Assembly: GCF_023101665.1 (NCBI RefSeq)
Contig: NZ_CP082161.1
Coordinates: forward strand, 7,670,501 to 7,734,500
Reading direction: 5' to 3'
Length of the DNA: 64,000 nucleotides
DNA from: Bradyrhizobium sp. 195
Lineage (GTDB): Bacteria; Pseudomonadota; Alphaproteobacteria; Rhizobiales; Xanthobacteraceae
The position numbers and the translations under genes are program-made. The number at the start of each line of letters is the position of its first letter. Position 1 is the stretch's first letter. Below the pieces are notes generated by a model, which did no database searches, had not been told where the DNA came from, and was given only the letters and a program-made list of their open reading frames with translations. Positions 26,182 to 34,966 of this stretch are shown here, one piece after another.

Positions 26182-26632
26182 TTGCCGGCTATCGCTTGGA
26201 GGTCGCCCACCATCCCGACGGTCGAATCTATCACAGATACAATCTGCGTTTCGCGTTTCGTCGCGGAGATCGTGGCGAGTGGCGACTCGCTGTGTTCCGT
26301 AGCTCGACGGCATGGATTGTCGCTGCGGCAGGTGTTTGGCTGGCGACGTCAGTTGCGAGAAGCGGCAGGCGGTCATTCCGAAGCTGACGAAGTACAGTTC
26401 GTGCCGGCGGTGGTGGAGGCAGTGGTACCGGCGCCAAGTGCTCACCGGGAGCGCAAAGCGGTGCGCAAGGCAGATAGCGGGATCATCGAGATTGAAGTCG
26501 ACGGCATCACGATCCGAGCCGGTCGTGGAGCGGATACGGCGATGATTGCGTCGATTGTCCAGGCGCTGAAGGCGAGCCGGTGATCGGTCCGTCAGGTGCG
26601 GTCCGGGTGATGGTGGCGACCAAGCCGGCAGA
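26182..26632 (+). pseudogene. IS66 TnpA and truncated TnpB (second IS66 remnant)
   Basis: The frame ending at 26583 contains the TnpA HTH (RFVAEIVASGDSLCSVARRH, then GLSLRQVFGWRRQLREAAG) and the C-terminal block IIEIEVDGITIRAGRGAD. TnpB begins in the overlapping frame (IGPSGAVRVMVATKPAD) and is cut at about 26632. It is unrelated in detail to the IS66 at 24330-25600. Confidence 0.7.
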
Positions 26633-26735
26633 CTAGTTTCTTCTCACACTACGTCGTACTCAATCGGGCATGCCTGAGCGAAAGATCGTCGGTTCGAGGC
26701 CGCCTCGTTCCTACCGCCGCGACAGGCGGCGCCCG

Positions 26736-27020
26736 GCGACCATCGGCACCTTCACATCGACCGGCAGTCGCTTCACATCACCCTCGCGCTCACTGCCAAA
26801 GCCAAGCTGCTCGGGATCGAGAACCCTCCGACAAAGGACCGCACTTTCATCTTCGCCGGTAATCTCGAACTGGAAACGGCTTGGCAGAACACTGCCGGGG
26901 ACACTGAGCGCGATTACCTCCCTTCAGCTGGATGACGCGAGCCACCCGGCTCCGAACTACGCCACCCAGATCGAGGTGGAAGTCCAGGAAGGTCTGCAGC
27001 TAAGCGACCTGGCCGTCTAG
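26736..27020 (+). pseudogene. DUF736 pseudogene beside the tRNA
   Basis: ATIGTFTSTGSRFT is the classic DUF736 start. After a one-base shift the frame reads ITLALTAKAKLLGIE and FIFAGNLELETAWQNTAGDT. After another shift it reads QLDDASHPAPNYATQIEVEV with QEGLQL near the end. At least two frameshifts. This lone ICE gene fossil near the tRNA suggests that an ICE once extended here. Confidence 0.72.
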
Positions 27021-27239
27021 CTAAGCGGCGCATTTCATTTTGAATATCCTGAGTGAGGCAAACAAGGCACCGAGTGCTCTCATCTCGTCCTTGATCTATT
27101 TTTTTGCTGCTCTGGTATATTTCTTTCATTTTGCCTGCAATGGCGCATCAATCGCGCGTTTTTCGCAGGTCGGACCTCTTCCCGGCGTAGCTGGCTGCAA
27201 AGGTCTTTAGAGTTCTCTCCGTTCGGGAGGGAGAAGAAA

Positions 27240-27360
27240 TTGGCTGAAACGCCAATCGAGCAAGCGATGAAGAACTATCGCGAAATACGTGGGGTCTTGC
27301 TCTTGTATATGTGTGCTATTGATCGTCGTGCTCCTTGCTGCCGGTGTGCATACTTTCTGA
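27240..27360 (+). pseudogene. Small single-membrane-span protein, frameshifted
   Basis: TTG at 27240 (Shine-Dalgarno GGGAGGGAG upstream) starts MAETPIEQAMKNYREIRGVL. A one-base shift near 27312 restores a hydrophobic run (VLLIVVLLAAGVHTF) and a stop at 27360, giving a roughly 40-residue membrane peptide. Tentative. Confidence 0.35.
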
Positions 27361-27663
27361 AAGGCCTGTGTCTTTTTGCCTTTAGGGCTGGCGTCAACCC
27401 TGGTTCATCAGCAGTTCCGACGGTTCCGACTAAGCCACCGTAGGATTTCAAATCTCGATTTCTTTCGGGCGTCTTGGAAGCTAGGCTTGCGGCAAACAGA
27501 GTTGGAGTGGTGGCGATTGGATTAACCCCGCGGGGCGGGTCATCAGCTACACCACGCCATGGGGAACGATCGCGCTTAGGTACCGACTGCTCGTCGTCGC
27601 GGTGCAGCATCATCAAAGAGATCGATGGCCGGGACGAGCCCGGCCATGATGAAGGACGTATAA
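27361..27663. other. Intergenic stretch downstream of the M16 peptidase genes
   Basis: About 300 bp with no credible gene. No strong hairpin followed by T-run was found directly after the peptidase stop at 27664. Confidence 0.35.
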
Positions 27664-29055
27664 TCAATTCGACTTCGGTACCGTCGGGGTAGCGGGCTGC
27701 GCTGCGGCTTGCGGGGCGCGCCCGACGACAACGGTCAGAAGCCCCTGAGCCCATAGCCGCCTCGCAACCTTTCGGGCGTCGTCCAGTGTCACCGCATCGA
27801 CGATGGCATTGCGCTTCTCGATATAATCGATCGGGAGCTTGTCCTGCTGGTCTCGCAGCAGCGCCTGCGCGAGCTTCGAGGAGGTATCGAGCGCCAGCAT
27901 CTGCGAGCCCTTGAGGTAGGACTTGGCCTCGTCGAGCTCCTTCTGCGTCGGGCCCTCCTCGGCGATGCGGCGGACCTCCTTGTCGATGACGTCGATGGTG
28001 TCGCCTGCGCGGTCGGCGCGGGTGCCGGTGTTGCCGATGAAGACCGCCGAATGTTCCATCCAGAGCAGCGATTCGAACACGGAATAAGCCAGCCCGCGCT
28101 TCTCGCGGATTTCATGGTAGAGCCGGGAGGACAATCCACCGCCGCCGAGGATGTGGTTGACGACATAGGCCGCCATGAAGTTCGGATCGCTGCGCTTCAC
28201 CCCGGGACCGCCGAAGGTGATCACGGTCTGGGGCACGTCGAGCGTCACGAAGGCGCGTTGCGGCGGCCTGGCGGCCTCGACGTCGGGGACCGGCACGAGG
28301 TTGGCCTTGGCGGGCAGGCTACCAAAGGTGTGGTCGAGCAGCTTGCCGAGTGTGGCTGGATCGACATCGCCGACCACCGCGATCTTCAGCGTGTCCTTGG
28401 CGAGCACGCGGCCGACATAATCCTTCATGTCGGCGACCGTGATGGTCGGAACGCTCTCGAGGTTGCCGTTGGACTGCCGGCCGTAAGGATGTTCGCCAAA
28501 GGCGACCTCCAGGAATTTGCGGCTCGCCAGCGAGGTCGGGTTGGTGGTCTCGCGGCGCAGGCCCGAGATCACCTGTGAGCGAATGCGCTCGACATCGGCC
28601 GTTTCGAAATGCGGCGAGGTCAGCGCGCTCCGCAGCAGGTCGAAGGCCTCGTCCTTGTTGTCGCGCAGCATGCGCAGGCTGCCGCGGAAGGTGTCGCGGG
28701 TGGCGCTGAAGGAGAGCTCGATGGCGCGGCGGTCGAGCCGCTCATGGAAGGTCTTGGAATCGAGATCGCCGGAGCCTTCGTCGAGGAGGTCGCCGACCAG
28801 ATTGGCGACGCCCGACTTGTCCTTGGGATCCTGTGCCGAGCCGCCGGCGAAGGAATATTCCATGGCGATCAGCGGCACGGTCGCATCCTGCACGAACCAG
28901 GCCTCGATGCCGCCCGGCGAGGTCAAATGCTGGATCTTTGCAGCCGCCTGCGACGGCGAAACGGTAGCGAGCGCGAGTGCCGCGCCGGTGACGGCGGACA
29001 GCGCGAGGTATCTTGTGCGCAGGAACTGTCTTGCACGAAGGAAGGGATAGGTCAC
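27664..29055 (-). CDS. M16 family peptidase, non-catalytic subunit type
   Basis: 463 aa with a signal-peptide-like N-terminus (YLALSAVTGAALALATVSPS). The M16 fold is recognisable (FVQDATVPLIAMEYSFAGGS, then GVANLVGDLLDEGS), but the zinc site HxxEH is absent at that position. The C-terminal half keeps FGGPGVKRSDPNFMAAYVVN, GGGGLSSRLYHEIREKRGLA and the R/Y-containing block. In two-gene M16 systems the HxxEH-lacking partner supplies substrate-binding residues. The start overlaps the upstream catalytic gene by 4 bp. Confidence 0.9.
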   Translation of the reverse strand: MTYPFLRARQFLRTRYLALSAVTGAALALATVSPSQAAAKIQHLTSPGGIEAWFVQDATVPLIAMEYSFAGGSAQDPKDKSGVANLVGDLLDEGSGDLDSKTFHERLDRRAIELSFSATRDTFRGSLRMLRDNKDEAFDLLRSALTSPHFETADVERIRSQVISGLRRETTNPTSLASRKFLEVAFGEHPYGRQSNGNLESVPTITVADMKDYVGRVLAKDTLKIAVVGDVDPATLGKLLDHTFGSLPAKANLVPVPDVEAARPPQRAFVTLDVPQTVITFGGPGVKRSDPNFMAAYVVNHILGGGGLSSRLYHEIREKRGLAYSVFESLLWMEHSAVFIGNTGTRADRAGDTIDVIDKEVRRIAEEGPTQKELDEAKSYLKGSQMLALDTSSKLAQALLRDQQDKLPIDYIEKRNAIVDAVTLDDARKVARRLWAQGLLTVVVGRAPQAAAQPATPTVPKSN

Positions 29056-30443
29056 GAACGCTTCTCCTGGAGCTTAGTGGTCGCGGTGTCCTTGATCAGA
29101 TAGCCCGTCACCGAGCGTTTCTTCTCGAGCCATTTCTGCGCGACGGTGCGGACCTGCTCGGCGGTGACGGCCCGAATACGGTCGGGCCAGCTCCGGATGT
29201 CCTCGACCGACAGGCCCGTGGTCAGCGCGCCGCCATACCAGCGCGCCAGCACCGCCTGGTTGTCCTGGGCGTAGATCGCCTCGGCGATGAGCTGGGTCTT
29301 GACCCGCTCGAGATCCTCGGCGCGGATCGGATTCTGCGCGATGTCGGCAATGACGCCGTCGACCACCTGCTCGATGTCCGCGAAGCTGACACCGGGTTTC
29401 GGCGAGGCCGCGACCGCGAACTGGGTCGGGTCGAGCGAGACGCTCGAATAGCTGGCGCTGGCGGAGACTGCGAGCGGCTTGTCGACGACGAGTGCGCGGT
29501 AGAGGTAGGAATTGCTGCCGCTGCCCATCAACTGAGCCAGCACGTCGAGGGCCGCGCTTTCGCCGGCCGCGGCCGTGGTTGCCGACGGCACCAGGTAATA
29601 GCGCCGCAGGCCGGGCTGCTCGACGCGCGGGTCGGACAGCGTAACAGTTCGCGGCGCGGCAGGATCCGGCTCCTGCGGACGGATGCGCTGTGCCGGGATT
29701 GCGGGCTGGGCCGGGATGGACCCGAAATTGCGCTCGACCAGCGGGCGCATGTCGGCGGCCTCGACGTCGCCGGCGATCACGACGGTCGCGTTGTTCGGCG
29801 CGTAGAAGCGGCGGTAGAAGGCGAGCGCGTCCTCGCGATTGAGCTTCTCGATCTCCTGGTGCCAGCCGATCACCGGCCGGCCGTAGGGATGATTGAGATA
29901 GAGCGCGGCCATGATCTGCTCGTTCAGCCGCGCGTCCGGATTGTTGGCGACGCGCATGTTGTATTCTTCGAGCACGACGTCGCGCTCGGGCAGCACATTC
30001 TCGTCCTTGAGGATCAGGCCGGTCATGCGATCGGCCTCGAACTCCATCATGGTCGGCAGCTGCTCTTTCGGCACGCGCTGGTAGTAGTTGGTGTAGTCGA
30101 CCGAGGTCGAGGCGTTCGCATTGCCCCCGACGCGAACCACGGTTTGATCGAATTCGTCGAGTGGATGCTTGTCGGTGCCCTTGAACATGAGATGTTCGAG
30201 GAAGTGCGCGAGTCCGGACTTGCCCGGCGTCTCGTCGGCCGAGCCAACCTTGTACCAGATCATCTCCGTCACCACCGGCGTGCGATGGTCTGGGATCACG
30301 ACCACCTGTAGCCCGTTACTGAGCGTGAAGCTGGTGGGCGGAGCCGATTTGAGCGTGGTTGTGGCGAACAGGCCGCCAGTGGAGAGCGCGCAAGTCGTGA
30401 GCAGTACGGCAAGAAGGCGAGCCGCCCATCGATATGAGAACAT
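29052..30443 (-). CDS. M16 family zinc metallopeptidase (catalytic)
   Basis: 463 aa from the ATG at 30443, chosen because a signal peptide follows (WAARLLAVLLTTCALSTGGL). The inverted zinc motif HFLEH in GLAHFLEHLMFKGT is intact, with the downstream Glu in the ENVLPERDVVLEEYNMR region. Periplasmic or membrane-associated processing peptidase. With the next gene it forms the common alphaproteobacterial M16 pair, probably chromosomal rather than part of the ICE. Confidence 0.92.
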   Translation of the reverse strand: MFSYRWAARLLAVLLTTCALSTGGLFATTTLKSAPPTSFTLSNGLQVVVIPDHRTPVVTEMIWYKVGSADETPGKSGLAHFLEHLMFKGTDKHPLDEFDQTVVRVGGNANASTSVDYTNYYQRVPKEQLPTMMEFEADRMTGLILKDENVLPERDVVLEEYNMRVANNPDARLNEQIMAALYLNHPYGRPVIGWHQEIEKLNREDALAFYRRFYAPNNATVVIAGDVEAADMRPLVERNFGSIPAQPAIPAQRIRPQEPDPAAPRTVTLSDPRVEQPGLRRYYLVPSATTAAAGESAALDVLAQLMGSGSNSYLYRALVVDKPLAVSASASYSSVSLDPTQFAVAASPKPGVSFADIEQVVDGVIADIAQNPIRAEDLERVKTQLIAEAIYAQDNQAVLARWYGGALTTGLSVEDIRSWPDRIRAVTAEQVRTVAQKWLEKKRSVTGYLIKDTATTKLQEKRS

Positions 30444-31018
30444 CGCAATCCTTGTAGAGGCTCGGCCCCAGACGTCAGGGTAGAACGTACGATAGGGCGG
30501 CGGGCATTTGGCCCCGGCGTTGTCATCGAGAAGGTTCGTCAGCTGCTGGTTCGGCATGGTCCTTTTAGATCTCCATAGTAGTTCGTTGGCATGAGGAGCG
30601 AGGTTGTGATCGACATCTATTTTCGGCTGCTATCTCTCCGATGAATCCAATGGAACGGCTTTTTACGCGCCACTGCTGTCGGTCCGACGCGCTTGCGCAT
30701 AACCCAGAGCATTAGTCGTGCCAAAGAAACTTCGTTTAAATACAATGGGAGACATCCAGAACAGCGATGTCGCATGTCCAACATCGTCGGATATCGCACA
30801 CTCTGAATCGACATTGACGTGTTGCGTGCCGCGTCGACAAAAGTGTTCTGCTCATCGAAGTGATTGATCAGGCGTGCGAGCATAGTCGTGACCAGCCACA
30901 CGACATGCGGCATTATGCGGAGCACATGATTGCGCAGAGCTGGTTTTAAGCTGACCGCCGTTTTTCCTTGCTATGAACAGCTTACACCGAAGCCGGATGT
31001 GTTTCGGCATGGAATAAG
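30444..31018. other. Intergenic stretch upstream of the M16 genes
   Basis: 575 bp between the peptidase start and the ISL3 element. A 102-codon minus-strand frame (30617-30925) has no ribosome binding site or recognisable motif and is not called. The promoter of the peptidase operon should lie in the first 150 bp. Confidence 0.35.
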
Positions 31019-32674
31019 GGCTCTGACGCATATTCGATGATCGTGATTGTTTTTATGGCGCGTCAATCAGCCTAGCCTGAAGGAGATCGAGCTTAGCGCG
31101 CCCGTACATTTGCCGTTTGACCAGCTTGAGCTTGGTGATCTGAGCTTCCACTTGGCCATTGGACCATGGTTGCGTGATAGCCGCGTGCACCGCGCCCTTA
31201 TCGTTGGCAATGCCATTCGCTAACGAGGCAATGAGGCTCCGCTTGGAGTCATCAATCCAAGGTTCGAGCTCCATCTCGGCCTTCTTTCGGATCATCGCGT
31301 GGAAGCGGCCAACGAGAGCTTGGGCATCGGCCAGCATAGGAACGTTTTGTTCGATGACCGCAAGCGTGACGGTCTCGGCTTTGGTTAGGTGGTCGCGCTT
31401 CGTCGTCATCAGCTGCGCTATCGTCCTGGCGGCGGGGACCTTCTGCAATTGTTGATGGCTGATGGTCTCGGCACGTCGCCGTCGCGTCGCCCATTCCGCC
31501 ACGACGCGCAGCGATCCCTTGAAGCCTTGTCCCTTCAAGCGGCGCCAGAGCTCGGCACCGTTGCGACAGCCGCCTGACCACTGCGCGTCCAGGAACGGCA
31601 GATGCCCGTCCAGGGTGCTTTGACGGGTGCGGAACATTTCCGTACCGCCGCCGCGGCTAATTTGGCGAACCAGATTGCGACTATGTCCTGTGCGGCGGAC
31701 GATCTCCTTGAGCGACACACCGTCGCTGACGAGAGCCGTAATTACGGCATGGCTGTCCTGCCGCCGCAAATAGCCCTGATAGCGCAGCTTTTCCGCACAG
31801 GTCAGCAATTCCGGGTTGATCGTCGTCGCTCCAATTGCGGTTCGGATTCTGTTCATGGAGCGGCGCACCGCATCAAGGAAGGCCGCGCTCGCATTTTCCA
31901 TCAGATGCCAGCGGTCGGCGACTTGGATGGCGTTCGGCAGCGCCTTGGCTGCTGCCTCGCCGTATCCACCACCGCGATCTCGCGACACAATGTTGATCGC
32001 TGGGTGCTTCGATAGCCACGCCCGAACGGTCGCCGTTTCCCGGTCGGGCAGCAGGGTAACGATCCGCCGGCGCTCCAAATCGCACACGATCGTCCCGTAT
32101 CGATGATTTCTCCGGAACGCCCAGTCATCGATGCCCACAACAAGCAATGGATCTGTCGGCATCGCCGTCCGCCGGCGGACCACCCGCAGCAAGGTATCGT
32201 TGCTGACGGGCAGCATGAGCCGCTTGGCGAAGCTTGCCGCCGGCCGGCCGCCGAGCGCCAACCCCAAGTGATGGACGATGTATTCCAACCGTGCCGTCCG
32301 GCGCCGTCGAAGCGGGACGATGTCTTCTCCAAACCGCTCCGCGAAGATCCGCCGGCGGCAATGCGGCACCTCACATGTGAAGCGCCGCGTGAGCAATCGG
32401 AGGCGCACCCTTCTGCCCGCTGACGGCAAATCAGCCACGTGCCGGATGTATCGGCTATGGATTCGGCGCGACGCTGTCGCGCACAAAGGGCATTGGGCCT
32501 CCGCAGCCTCTGACCGAACAGCCAGAATAACCGAATCCATTGAGTCACTTACACCATCAAACACCAAACCACTCGGTACTAGCGATGAGATTTGAAAGCC
32601 CGTCCGCATGGCGCTGATTCTCCGTTTGAGAACCACAGTCGCCCGGCAAACTTCATCGGAAATGAGTCAGACCC
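31019..32674 (-). mobile_element. ISL3 family element 1, complete
   Basis: Imperfect terminal inverted repeats (GGCTCTGACGCATATTCGAT at 31019 and GGGTCTGACTCATTTCCGAT on the minus strand from 32674). It is flanked by an 8-bp direct repeat GAATAAGG (31012-31019 and 32675-32682; one base shared with the repeat). ISL3 elements make 8-bp duplications, so this is a simple recent insertion. Confidence 0.85.
31053..32609 (-). CDS. ISL3 family transposase
   Basis: 518 aa. An N-terminal zinc-finger-like region (CPLCATASRRIHSRYIRHVA, then FTCEVPHCRRRIF), then the DDE core with VVGIDDWAFRRNHRYGT and VSRDRGGGYGEAA, and the C-terminal NGQVEAQITKLKLVKRQMYG with the catalytic Glu. The start at 32609 was chosen over an ATG nine codons upstream by the family pattern (MRTGFQISSL). 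Intact. Confidence 0.92.
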   Translation of the reverse strand: MRTGFQISSLVPSGLVFDGVSDSMDSVILAVRSEAAEAQCPLCATASRRIHSRYIRHVADLPSAGRRVRLRLLTRRFTCEVPHCRRRIFAERFGEDIVPLRRRRTARLEYIVHHLGLALGGRPAASFAKRLMLPVSNDTLLRVVRRRTAMPTDPLLVVGIDDWAFRRNHRYGTIVCDLERRRIVTLLPDRETATVRAWLSKHPAINIVSRDRGGGYGEAAAKALPNAIQVADRWHLMENASAAFLDAVRRSMNRIRTAIGATTINPELLTCAEKLRYQGYLRRQDSHAVITALVSDGVSLKEIVRRTGHSRNLVRQISRGGGTEMFRTRQSTLDGHLPFLDAQWSGGCRNGAELWRRLKGQGFKGSLRVVAEWATRRRRAETISHQQLQKVPAARTIAQLMTTKRDHLTKAETVTLAVIEQNVPMLADAQALVGRFHAMIRKKAEMELEPWIDDSKRSLIASLANGIANDKGAVHAAITQPWSNGQVEAQITKLKLVKRQMYGRAKLDLLQARLIDAP

Positions 32675-32729
32675 GAATAAGGACCCCGTTTTCGGGGTGA
32701 TCGGCATCCAATCGGGGCTCTGACTCATA

Positions 32730-34101
32730 TGTGGAACGGCCCGGGCTGCACTCTTTCTCTGGTTGAACAAGGGATGACGGTGCGGTCATATGTTCGGCTT
32801 GTGAACGCGGCGCCTGGCCGCTGGCCACGATGATATCCGCGGAAGCAATCGCCCAATCAATTTCTCGCGCTCGAAGCGCAGTGAGTCAGGCGGTCTGATT
32901 GCTACCGAGAATGTCGTCATTCGGGTTCATCCAGATTTTGCACCTTGCCTCCTCGGCAGCTTTCTTCTTCCGCCGGAGAGCTCTTAAGATTAGGATTTCA
33001 GCATTGCGGCCGGCGCCTGATAGATGCCGCCTCTGACCAGCAAGGCCCAGATCGTGCGCGCAATCTTATTGGCGAGCGCGACCGATACGACCTTGACCGG
33101 CCGTCTTTGCAGCATGGTCCGAATCCAGAGTGGGACTTTCAAGCCTCGTTTAGCAAGCTTGATGATAGAGGTCGCACCAACGATCAAGAGCGTCCGTAGT
33201 TGCCGATTTCCACGCTTTGATATCGCGCCGAGCCTTTCTTTTCCGCCGCTCGACTGTGCCCTCGGTGTGAGCCCCGTCCAAGCCGCAAAATCTCGTGCAG
33301 TCGCAAAATTGCGAGCGTCCAAAACCGATGTCCGAACGGTAGCGGCGATGAGAGGACCGACACCCGGAATGCTCATCAGACGCCTGGCATCGGGGTCCTG
33401 TCTGACGGCAACCAAAATCTCTCTGTCGAGCTTCTCTATGCGGGTTGTAAGCAGCTCAATCTGTTCAGCGAATAGGATCAGGGCAAAGCGGGCGGCGCCG
33501 GGGATCCTATTGTCTTTTTCGTCCCGGAGAAGCACCAGGAGTTTTGCGATGCTTGCCATGCCTGTGCCGGCGATAATGCCCAATTCGGCCATATGAGCAC
33601 GTAGGGCATTTGCAGTCTGGCTGCGCTGCCTCATCAGCAGCTCTCGCGTTCGCAAAATCATGCTGGCCGCTTGTTGTTCGGCAGTCTTCACCGGTACGAA
33701 CCGCATTGTCGGGCGGGTGACCGCCTCACAAATGGCTTCAGCATCCGTCACGTCGGTCTTGTTTCGTTTGACGTAAGGCTTCACGTAGGCTGGCGGCATC
33801 ATGCGGACAGCGTGGCCCAGCGCCGCTATCTCGCGCGCCCAGTGATGGGCACTCGCACAGGCCTCCATACCTACCAAGCAAGCTGGAAGGCTCCGAAAGA
33901 AGGGCAGAACCTGCGATCGCCGCAATGTGCGACGAACCAAGACTTTCCCGTTTTCGGCGATGCCGTGAACTTGAAAGATCGACTTGGCCAAATCCAAACC
34001 CACCGTGATAATCTTCTCCATGGAACGGTCCTTCCTTTGTGGCGCCTCTCTACGCGACCACGTTAGGCACTTTTGATGCCGGTTCGAAGGGCCGTTCCAC
34101 A
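32730..34101 (-). mobile_element. IS110/IS1111-type element inside the terminal repeat of a second ISL3
   Basis: Flanking inverted repeats TGTGGAACGGCCC (32730-32742) and complement (34089-34101) mark the ends. On either side lie the two halves of an ISL3 terminal repeat: GGGGCTCTGACTCAT before and CATTTCTGATGAAG after. IS1111-group elements are known to favour inverted repeats of other elements. Confidence 0.75.
32990..34021 (-). CDS. IS110 family transposase (IS1111 group)
   Basis: 343 aa starting MEKIITVGLDLAKSIFQVHG (DEDD first Asp), with VKRNKTDVTDAEAICEAV as the second Asp cluster and SIPGVGPLIAATV plus FAAWTGLTPRAQSSGGK in the C-terminal domain. Intact. It is distinct from the IS110 at 4143-5231. 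Confidence 0.92.
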   Translation of the reverse strand: MEKIITVGLDLAKSIFQVHGIAENGKVLVRRTLRRSQVLPFFRSLPACLVGMEACASAHHWAREIAALGHAVRMMPPAYVKPYVKRNKTDVTDAEAICEAVTRPTMRFVPVKTAEQQAASMILRTRELLMRQRSQTANALRAHMAELGIIAGTGMASIAKLLVLLRDEKDNRIPGAARFALILFAEQIELLTTRIEKLDREILVAVRQDPDARRLMSIPGVGPLIAATVRTSVLDARNFATARDFAAWTGLTPRAQSSGGKERLGAISKRGNRQLRTLLIVGATSIIKLAKRGLKVPLWIRTMLQRRPVKVVSVALANKIARTIWALLVRGGIYQAPAAMLKS

Positions 34102-34159
34102 CCATCATTTCTGATGAAGTTCGCCGGCGACTGTGGTTCTTCAACGGAGAATCGGCGCC

Positions 34160-34920
34160 ATGCGGACAGGCTTTCGAATTTCATCGCTCGTACCGAGTGG
34201 TTTGGTGTTTGATGGCGTAAGTGATTCAGAGGATTCGGTTATTCTGGCTGTTCGGTCAGAGGCTACGGAGGCCCGGTGCCCTTTGTGCACGACAGCATCG
34301 CGCCGAATCCATAGCCGTTACATCCGGCACGTGGCCGATTTGCCATCAGCGGGCAGAAGGGTGCGCCTCCGATTGCTCACGCGGCGCTTCACATGTGAGG
34401 TGCCGCATTGCCGCCGGCGGATCTTCGCGGAGCGGTTTGGAGAAGACATCGTCCCGCTTCGACGGCGCCGGACGGCACGGCTGGAATACATCGTCCATCA
34501 CTTGGGGTTGGCGCTGGGCGGCCGGCCGGCGGCAAGCTTCGCCAAGCGGCTCATGCTGCCCGTCAGCAACGATACCTTGCTGCGGGTGGTCCGCCGGCGG
34601 ACGGCGATGCCGACAGATCCATTGCTTGTTGTGGGCATCGATGACTGGGCGTTCCGGAGAAACCATCGATACGGGACGATCGTGTGCGATTTGGAGCGCC
34701 GGCGGATCGTTACCCTGCTGCCCGACAGGGAAACTGCGACCGTTCGGGCGTGGCTATCGAAGCACCCAGCGATCAACATTGTGTCGCGAGATCGCGGTGG
34801 TGGATACGGCGAGGCAGCAGCCAAGGCGCTGCCGAACGCCATCCAAGTCGCCGACCGCTGGCATCTGATGGAAAATGCGAGCGCGGCCTTCCTTGATGCG
34901 GTGCGCCGCTCCATGAACAG
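34160..34920 (+). pseudogene. ISL3 transposase, 5' half only (ISL3 element 2)
   Basis: Nearly the same protein as the ISL3 at 31053-32609 from MRTGFRISSL to DAVRRSMNR, then cut at about 34920. What follows is unrelated sequence leading to the 3' end of the beta-barrel gene. Its terminal repeat starts at about 32716 and is interrupted by the IS110 element. It points away from element 1, giving an inverted pair. Confidence 0.85.
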
Positions 34921-34966
34921 AAACCAGGAAGGCTGCAGTCTGGAGCTTGATTACGGTGGGGCCTTT

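Noticed and set aside
30617..30925. 102-codon minus-strand ORF upstream of the M16 operon
   Set aside because: No ribosome binding site, odd composition, no recognisable family; lies in a probable promoter region.
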